This document shows positions 59,858-64,000 of a stretch of DNA of 64,000 bases, in pieces (position 1 is the stretch's first letter; each line of letters begins with the position of its first letter). The position numbers were made by a program, and so were the translations under genes. The stretch is from Bacillota bacterium (GTDB taxonomy: Bacteria; Bacillota; Sulfobacillia; JAIMAT01), in assembly GCA_029960955.1 (NCBI GenBank), contig JASBVS010000047.1, forward strand, positions 1 to 64,000. The letters run 5' to 3'. Below the pieces are notes generated by a model. That model had not been told where the DNA came from, did no database searches, and worked only from the letters and a program-made list of their open reading frames with translations.

Positions 59858-60979
59858 TCAGAATCCTGCGGCCACCCGCAGGTTCAGCCACCACAAGAGC
59901 AGGAGCGACCGGAGGGGCGGGGAGACGCCGAAGATGACGGCGAGCGGCAGGAGACCGGCCAGGACCAGCTGCCAGAGGCCGGCGTACTGCCTGGGCGGCC
60001 GGTAGAGCTGGCCGAGCCCCTTGGCGTCCACCAGCCGGTCGGCCGCCTTCAGGCGCGCCAGGAGCGTGCTCGCCATGCCCTTCCTGCCCTTCTCCAGGAA
60101 GTCGATCATGCCCGTGTGCGTGCCCACGGCCACGATCAGCGAGGCGCCCGCCTCGTAGGCCATGAGCAGCGCCACGTCCTCGCTCGTCCCGCGCGAGCGG
60201 ACGATCTGGGCGTCGAGGCCGAGCCGGCGGACGCGCTCCAGGCCCGGCGAGCGCCCGTCCGGGTAGGCGTGGACCACCCGCTCCGCCACCCGGCGCAGCG
60301 TCTCGTCCTCCACGCTGTCCATGTCGCCCACCACGAGGTCGGGCAGCAGGCCGAACTCGCGCAGCGCGTCGGCGCCGCCGTCCACCCCGATCAGGACGGG
60401 TCTCTCGTGGCGGATATAGGCCAGGCAGGCCTCCAGGTCTTCCTTGTAGTGCGGACCGCGGGTGACCACCAGCGCCGGGCGGCCCCTCAGGCGGGTGCGC
60501 AGCGGCGGCACGGGGAAGGGCTCGAGGATCAGATCCTTCTCCTGCTGCGCGTAGCTCAGCGTGTTCTCCAGGAAGGCGCTCCACTCGTCGCGCAGGTGGC
60601 GGTAGGAGCGCTCGATCTCCTGGGCCACCACCGCCTGGTCGACGACGCGACCCTCGGCCAGCGGGCGGCCGGCGACGAAGAGGCGGCCGTCGACCACCTC
60701 GACGCTTTCGCCTTCGCGCAGCTCTTCCATCACTTGGGGGCCCAGCGAGTCGACGACGGGAACGCCCTGCTCGACCAGGAGCGGGGTTCCCCGCGCGGGG
60801 TAGCCGCCCGAGAAGCAGGGGCTGGCGTTGAGGACGGCGCGCACGCCCCGTTCCAGCAGGCTTCGGGCGGCCACCTCGTCGAGGTCGCAGTGGTCGATCA
60901 CCGCGATCTCGCCCTTGCGGAGCCTGCGGGCCAGGTTCTTGGTCCTCCTGTCCACCCGGATCCTGCCGGCGACGTGCAT
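59858..60979 (-). CDS. steA: SteA-like cytokinetic ring protein
   Basis: The ATG at 60979 is chosen because homology starts with MHVAGRIRVDRRTKNLARRLRKGEIAVIDHCDLDEVAARSLLERGVRAVLNASPCFSGGYPARGTPLLVEQGVPVVDSLG; the frame continuing upstream into spo0A is noise. Residues about 180-290 form a thiamine-pyrophosphokinase-like domain (GVDGGADALREFGLLPDLVVGDMDSVEDE and YPDGRSPG). Two C-terminal hydrophobic helices (WQLVLAGLLPLAVIFGVSPPLRSLLLLWWLNLRVA) anchor it. SteA acts with SteB in actinobacterial cell separation. A TATAAT lies about 35 bases upstream. Confidence 0.9.
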   Translation of the reverse strand: MHVAGRIRVDRRTKNLARRLRKGEIAVIDHCDLDEVAARSLLERGVRAVLNASPCFSGGYPARGTPLLVEQGVPVVDSLGPQVMEELREGESVEVVDGRLFVAGRPLAEGRVVDQAVVAQEIERSYRHLRDEWSAFLENTLSYAQQEKDLILEPFPVPPLRTRLRGRPALVVTRGPHYKEDLEACLAYIRHERPVLIGVDGGADALREFGLLPDLVVGDMDSVEDETLRRVAERVVHAYPDGRSPGLERVRRLGLDAQIVRSRGTSEDVALLMAYEAGASLIVAVGTHTGMIDFLEKGRKGMASTLLARLKAADRLVDAKGLGQLYRPPRQYAGLWQLVLAGLLPLAVIFGVSPPLRSLLLLWWLNLRVAAGF

Positions 60980-61013
60980 GCTCGCCTTGCTCCCCCCGCT
61001 CCACGTCGTCCAC

Positions 61014-61019
61014 ATTATA
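61014..61019 (-). promoter_or_regulatory. Sigma-A -10 element of the steA operon
   Basis: A perfect TATAAT on the minus strand lies about 35 bases before the steA ATG. The expected -35 position (61037-61043) reads only AACCGTG, a poor match. Confidence 0.5.
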
Positions 61020-61140
61020 GGCCACGGGAAGACGGGCACGGTTCCGCCCGGCGCGCCCGCGGCGCCCGGGCCGGCGCTGCGGGGGAGGAAGAGGCGCGGA
61101 CGGGGGAGCCGGGGCGCGGACGCCAGCTCCGGGCCCCGCC

Positions 61141-61929
61141 TCAGCTGACCCGGCTCTCGAGCCGCAGACGGTCGGCCAGCATGGCGATGAACTCGGAGTT
61201 GGTGGGCTTGCCGCGCTCGGAGCGGATGGTGTAGCCGAAGATCCGCTGGGCCGCCTCCATGTTCCCCCGCGTCCAGGCGACTTCGATGGCGTGCCGGATG
61301 GCGCGCTCCACGCGGCTGGGCGTGGTGTCGAAGCGCTTGGCGATCGCCGGGTAGAGCTCCTTGGTGACGCCGCCCAGCATCTCGATGTGGTCGACGATCA
61401 TGAGGATGGCTTCGCGCAGGTAATGGTAGCCCTTGATGTGGGCGGGGATGCCCATCTCGTGGAGCAGGTTGGAGACCTCGATGTCGAGATGGCGATCGCT
61501 CGGCGTCGGCGAGGCGGGCACGATCTCGTCGCGCACCAGCTGGCGGACCCGCTTGGCCAGGATGTCGAGGGTGAAGGGCTTGAGGATCAGGTAGTCGGCG
61601 CCGAGGGCGACGGCGCGTTGCGAGATGTTCTCCTGGCCGAAGGCGGTCAGCAGGACCACCTTGGGACGGTGGCTGCCGGCCGGGCGGGCGTTGAGCGCCT
61701 CGAGCACGCCGATGCCGTCGAGCCTGGGCATGATGACGTCGAGGATGACCACGTCCGGCTCCTCGCGCTCGATCAGCTCCAGGATCTCCTCGCCGTTGTT
61801 GGCGACGCCGCAGAGGCGGAAGTCGGGCTGGGACTCGATGAACTCGGCCAGCAGGTCGCAGAAGTCGGCATTGTCGTCTGCGATGCAGATCGTGGTCGCG
61901 GAAGACGAAAGACGGGAGAGTGACGCCAC
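61141..61929 (-). CDS. spo0A: Sporulation master regulator Spo0A
   Basis: A 262-residue response regulator. The receiver contains [17 protein letters not shown], the phosphorylated aspartate at residue 64 ([20 protein letters not shown]), LLTAFG and LKPFTLD. The C-terminal Spo0A DNA-binding domain shows [68 protein letters not shown] and [15 protein letters not shown], the unmistakable signature. Phospho-Spo0A starts sporulation and activates spoIIA. GTG 61929 has a GAGGGGG region upstream. It follows spoIVB, as in other spore formers. Confidence 0.98.
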   Translation of the reverse strand: MASLSRLSSSATTICIADDNADFCDLLAEFIESQPDFRLCGVANNGEEILELIEREEPDVVILDVIMPRLDGIGVLEALNARPAGSHRPKVVLLTAFGQENISQRAVALGADYLILKPFTLDILAKRVRQLVRDEIVPASPTPSDRHLDIEVSNLLHEMGIPAHIKGYHYLREAILMIVDHIEMLGGVTKELYPAIAKRFDTTPSRVERAIRHAIEVAWTRGNMEAAQRIFGYTIRSERGKPTNSEFIAMLADRLRLESRVS

Positions 61930-62139
61930 CCCGTTTGGACCCCCTCATCGATCAGTCGAAGTCGCCGGGCGCTTCCCCATATGAATGCGCGTCCGCTCCG
62001 CGGAGCCCTTCCTCCCGGAAGGCGGAGATCGATCGCAAATCTCGCCAGCTTTCGCCAAACCGTCGCCGGGCGAGCGGGAATGAACGAAAAGGCAAGGAAG
62101 CGGGGCGACGACCCGAGTCCGGGCGCCGCTCCCGCTTCC
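61930..62139 (-). promoter_or_regulatory. spo0A control region with a 0A-box-like site
   Basis: The gap between spoIVB and spo0A must hold the spo0A promoters. AGTCGAA (61954-61960, plus strand) differs by one base from the 0A-box core TGTCGAA and may mediate self-regulation. No convincing sigma-A or sigma-H -35/-10 pair was found. No gene is seen. Confidence 0.3.
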
Positions 62140-63345
62140 TCAGGAGACCATGGACCGCTCTTCGTCACCGTGCACCAGGCCGCCCTGCTCCAGCATCCAC
62201 TGGGCGAAGACGCCGTACCCGCGTGTCGGGTCGCGGACGAAGACGTGGGTGACGGCCCCCACCAGCCGCCCGTCCTGCAGGACGGGCGAGCCGCTCATCC
62301 CCTGCACGATCCCTCCCGTCGCCTGCAGCAGCCTCGGGTCCGTGACCCGGAGGACGAAGGACCGGGCGCTGGGCTGGTCCGAGTGGATGACGCGCTCGAT
62401 CTCCACCCGGAAGGCCTCGGGCCGCAGCCCCTGGACCACCGTGAGCATCTCCGCCGGCCCGGGGTGGACCTGGTCCTCCCAGGCCACCGGGACCGCCGGC
62501 TTGGCCGGCGGCCGGCCGGCCAGGCGGCCGAAGACCCCGTAGGCCGTGTTGGCCTCGATGGCCGCCAGCGGGTGCTGGACGTCGAGGAAGACGCCCATCT
62601 TCTCCCCCGGCTCCCCCTGCCGGCTCGGCTGGATCCCCGAGACGAGGGCGGTGACGAACTTGCCGTCCCGCATCGGGTAGGGATCGCCGCGCTCGTCGCT
62701 GACCCGGTGGCCGAGAGCGGCCACCGTCCCCGTCGCCGGGTCGTAGAAGGTGACCGTCCCCACGCCGGCCGCGCTGTCCCGCACCCAGACGCCCAGGCGG
62801 TACTGGCCGTCGAGCTTCGCCGGGCGCGCCTCCAGGGTGAGCACGGCCGGGCCGCGCTGGATCTCGAGAGGCAGCGGCCGGCCCGCCTTTCCCGCGCCCT
62901 CGACGGCGCGGACCAGGTCGCCGATCCCTTCCAGACGCCTCCCGCCGGCGGCGAGGATGACGTCGCCCGGCCGGATGCCGGCCGCCCGCGCCGGCGAATC
63001 CGGAAACGAGGCCAGCGACTGGACGACGGCCCCCTTCGCCCGGAGCATCACGCCCACCGACTCGCCTCCCGGCACCACCTCCAGCGGCGGCATCACGTGG
63101 ACGGTCACCGGCCGGCTGGCTGCCTGAAACCACGGAAGAAGGGGCAACCTTGCCGTGTAGCGACCGGGCACGCCGGGGTCGATACGGCCTTCCAGCGACG
63201 TCAGGAGGGCGAGGCGGCTGCCCTCGCCGGTCCAGATGGCGGACGGGAAGGAAGCCCACCGCCAGAGAAGCGGTGTTCCGCCCGCCAGCAGCAGCAGGCC
63301 GACGAGGAAGGCGGCGTAGAGCGCCCGCTTCGCGGGTCGTCTCAT
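62140..63345 (-). CDS. spoIVB: SpoIVB peptidase
   Basis: ATG 63345 with GGGGAG ten bases upstream gives 401 residues; GTG 63354 is an alternative. After a basic start and one hydrophobic segment (ALYAAFLVGLLLLAGGTPLLW) there is a PDZ domain (GVMLRAKGAVVQSLASFPDSPARAAGIRPGDVILAAGGRRLEGIGDL). The serine-protease part has the histidine in VAALGHRVSDERGD and the catalytic serine in IVQGMSGSPVLQDGRLVGAVTHV. SpoIVB cleaves SpoIVFA and so activates pro-sigma-K processing. Its place before spo0A is conserved. Confidence 0.96.
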   Translation of the reverse strand: MRRPAKRALYAAFLVGLLLLAGGTPLLWRWASFPSAIWTGEGSRLALLTSLEGRIDPGVPGRYTARLPLLPWFQAASRPVTVHVMPPLEVVPGGESVGVMLRAKGAVVQSLASFPDSPARAAGIRPGDVILAAGGRRLEGIGDLVRAVEGAGKAGRPLPLEIQRGPAVLTLEARPAKLDGQYRLGVWVRDSAAGVGTVTFYDPATGTVAALGHRVSDERGDPYPMRDGKFVTALVSGIQPSRQGEPGEKMGVFLDVQHPLAAIEANTAYGVFGRLAGRPPAKPAVPVAWEDQVHPGPAEMLTVVQGLRPEAFRVEIERVIHSDQPSARSFVLRVTDPRLLQATGGIVQGMSGSPVLQDGRLVGAVTHVFVRDPTRGYGVFAQWMLEQGGLVHGDEERSMVS

Positions 63346-63473
63346 GGCGCTCACGCTCCCCGCTGACGAGGCGAGCGGTGCCCGGAGGCGCCGATCGCCC
63401 GTCGCGGGTTAGGCTGTCCGGCCCCGTCGCGGCCTTATGTGGCGGTTCTTTCGTGCGGTAGAAGTCTTCGGCT
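63346..63473 (-). promoter_or_regulatory. Gap between recN and spoIVB; probable spoIVB promoter
   Basis: The 128-base stretch holds CATAAGG on the minus strand (63433-63439), only a partial match to the sigma-G/F -10 consensus CATANTA. Positions are consistent with a promoter for spoIVB, but no -35 is recognised. Nothing else is seen. Confidence 0.2.
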
Positions 63474-64000
63474 TCAGGCGCTGAGCGCGCGCTCCTTCCA
63501 GAGCTCGGCCTGCTCGAGCAGGTTGCGCGCGTGCTCCAGCGAGGTGGCGCGGCTCGGGTCGCCGGCCAGCATGCGCGCGATCTCGCGCACGCGCGCCTCC
63601 CCCTCGAGGCGCCGGACGCGGGTGCGCGTGCGGAGCCCTTCCTCCCGCGGCGCCCCTGCGCTGGCGGAGGGCGAGGGCTCGACCTGCTTCTCGACGTAGA
63701 AGTGGACGTCGGCCAGCGCCGCCACCGTCGCCAGGTGCGTGACGCAGATCACCTGCCGGTGCCGCCCGAGCCGTGCCAGCCGCTCGCCCACGGCGCGCCC
63801 CGCCTCGCCGCCGACGCCGGCGTCCACCTCGTCGAAGACGAGCGTCTCGCAGTCGTCGGCCTCGGCCAGCACCGTCTCCAGCGCCAGGAGGATGCGCGAG
63901 AGCTCGCCGCCCGAGGCGACCTCCGCCAGCGGCCCGGGCTTCTCGCCGGGGTTGACGCCGAGCACGAACTCCAGCTCGTCGACGCCGTCGCGGTGGAAGG
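63474..64000 (-). CDS. recN: DNA repair protein RecN (C-terminal part; 5' end outside window)
   Basis: The open frame enters from base 64000 and ends at 63474. DELEFVLGVNPGEKPGPLAEVASGGELSRILLALETVLAEADDCETLVFDEVDAGVGGEAGRAVGERLARLGRHRQVICVTHLATVAALADVHFYVEK carries the ABC signature (SGGELSR), Walker B with FDEVDAG and the switch histidine (THLATVA). RecN is an SMC-like ATPase recruited early to double-strand breaks. The N-terminal ATP-binding half and coiled coils lie beyond the window. It precedes spoIVB in the usual order. Confidence 0.95.
   Translation of the reverse strand, partial: FHRDGVDELEFVLGVNPGEKPGPLAEVASGGELSRILLALETVLAEADDCETLVFDEVDAGVGGEAGRAVGERLARLGRHRQVICVTHLATVAALADVHFYVEKQVEPSPSASAGAPREEGLRTRTRVRRLEGEARVREIARMLAGDPSRATSLEHARNLLEQAELWKERALSA

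Noticed and set aside
59858-61948. Frame that would fuse a spo0A-antiregister reading to SteA
   Set aside because: The N-terminal third lacks homology and overlaps the true Spo0A frame. SteA starts at ATG 60979.

Overview
The window is roughly 70% or more G+C and almost fully coding. It comes from an endospore-forming Gram-positive bacterium: it carries spoIVA, spoIIM, spo0A, spoIVB, spoIIAA-spoIIAB-sigF, spoVAC-AD-AE-AF, spmA-spmB, dacF and the YIEGIA membrane protein. High G+C combined with a full sporulation set suggests a deep-branching Bacillota lineage of the Thermaerobacter/Symbiobacterium/Limnochordia kind; the exact lineage cannot be settled from this sequence. Because of the base composition, long open frames run antisense or out of frame across real genes. 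Genes were called from family motifs, start/stop overlaps and ribosome binding sites rather than frame length.

Layout. 1-5242: end of a DUF981 membrane protein, a small membrane protein, an RND efflux permease and a divergent winged-helix regulator with a shared palindromic operator. 5304-7959: ABC-2 exporter operon. 8249-12744: sugar ABC importer with a beta-CASP/RNase J-like gene at its end. 12809-19411: class III aminotransferase and a branched-chain amino acid (Liv) importer in which LivM and LivG are one polypeptide. 19778-21747: MFS exporter, a possible integrase remnant and tRNA-Pro(GGG). 21839-30171: spoIVA, der, YIEGIA pair, S1-domain protein, cytidylate kinase, class II aldolase. 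30234-33725: fixABCX. 33910-36154: nicotinate phosphoribosyltransferase, RluB-type pseudouridine synthase, RidA. 36313-43870: spmAB, deoC, a split bacterial NHEJ set (polymerase, ligase, Ku), scpAB, lysA. 43943-50918: spoVA operon headed by a membrane-anchored dodecin, spoIIA operon, dacF. 50948-57272: selA, xerD, ald, spoIIM, DUF3866 and an unrecognised duplicated-domain protein. 57319-64000: two glycosyltransferases, MctB-like protein, SteA, spo0A, spoIVB and the 3' part of recN.

How it fits together. The right half is a compact sporulation region whose gene order resembles Bacillus subtilis (recN-spoIVB-spo0A; spoIIM...xerD...dacF-spoIIA-spoVA-lysA), with lineage-specific changes: selA between xerD and dacF, a dodecin in place of spoVAA/spoVAB, and an NHEJ cassette between scpAB and spmAB. 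Four-base ATGA/GTGA overlaps are very common and indicate tightly coupled operons. No CRISPR array, rRNA or complete mobile element is visible.
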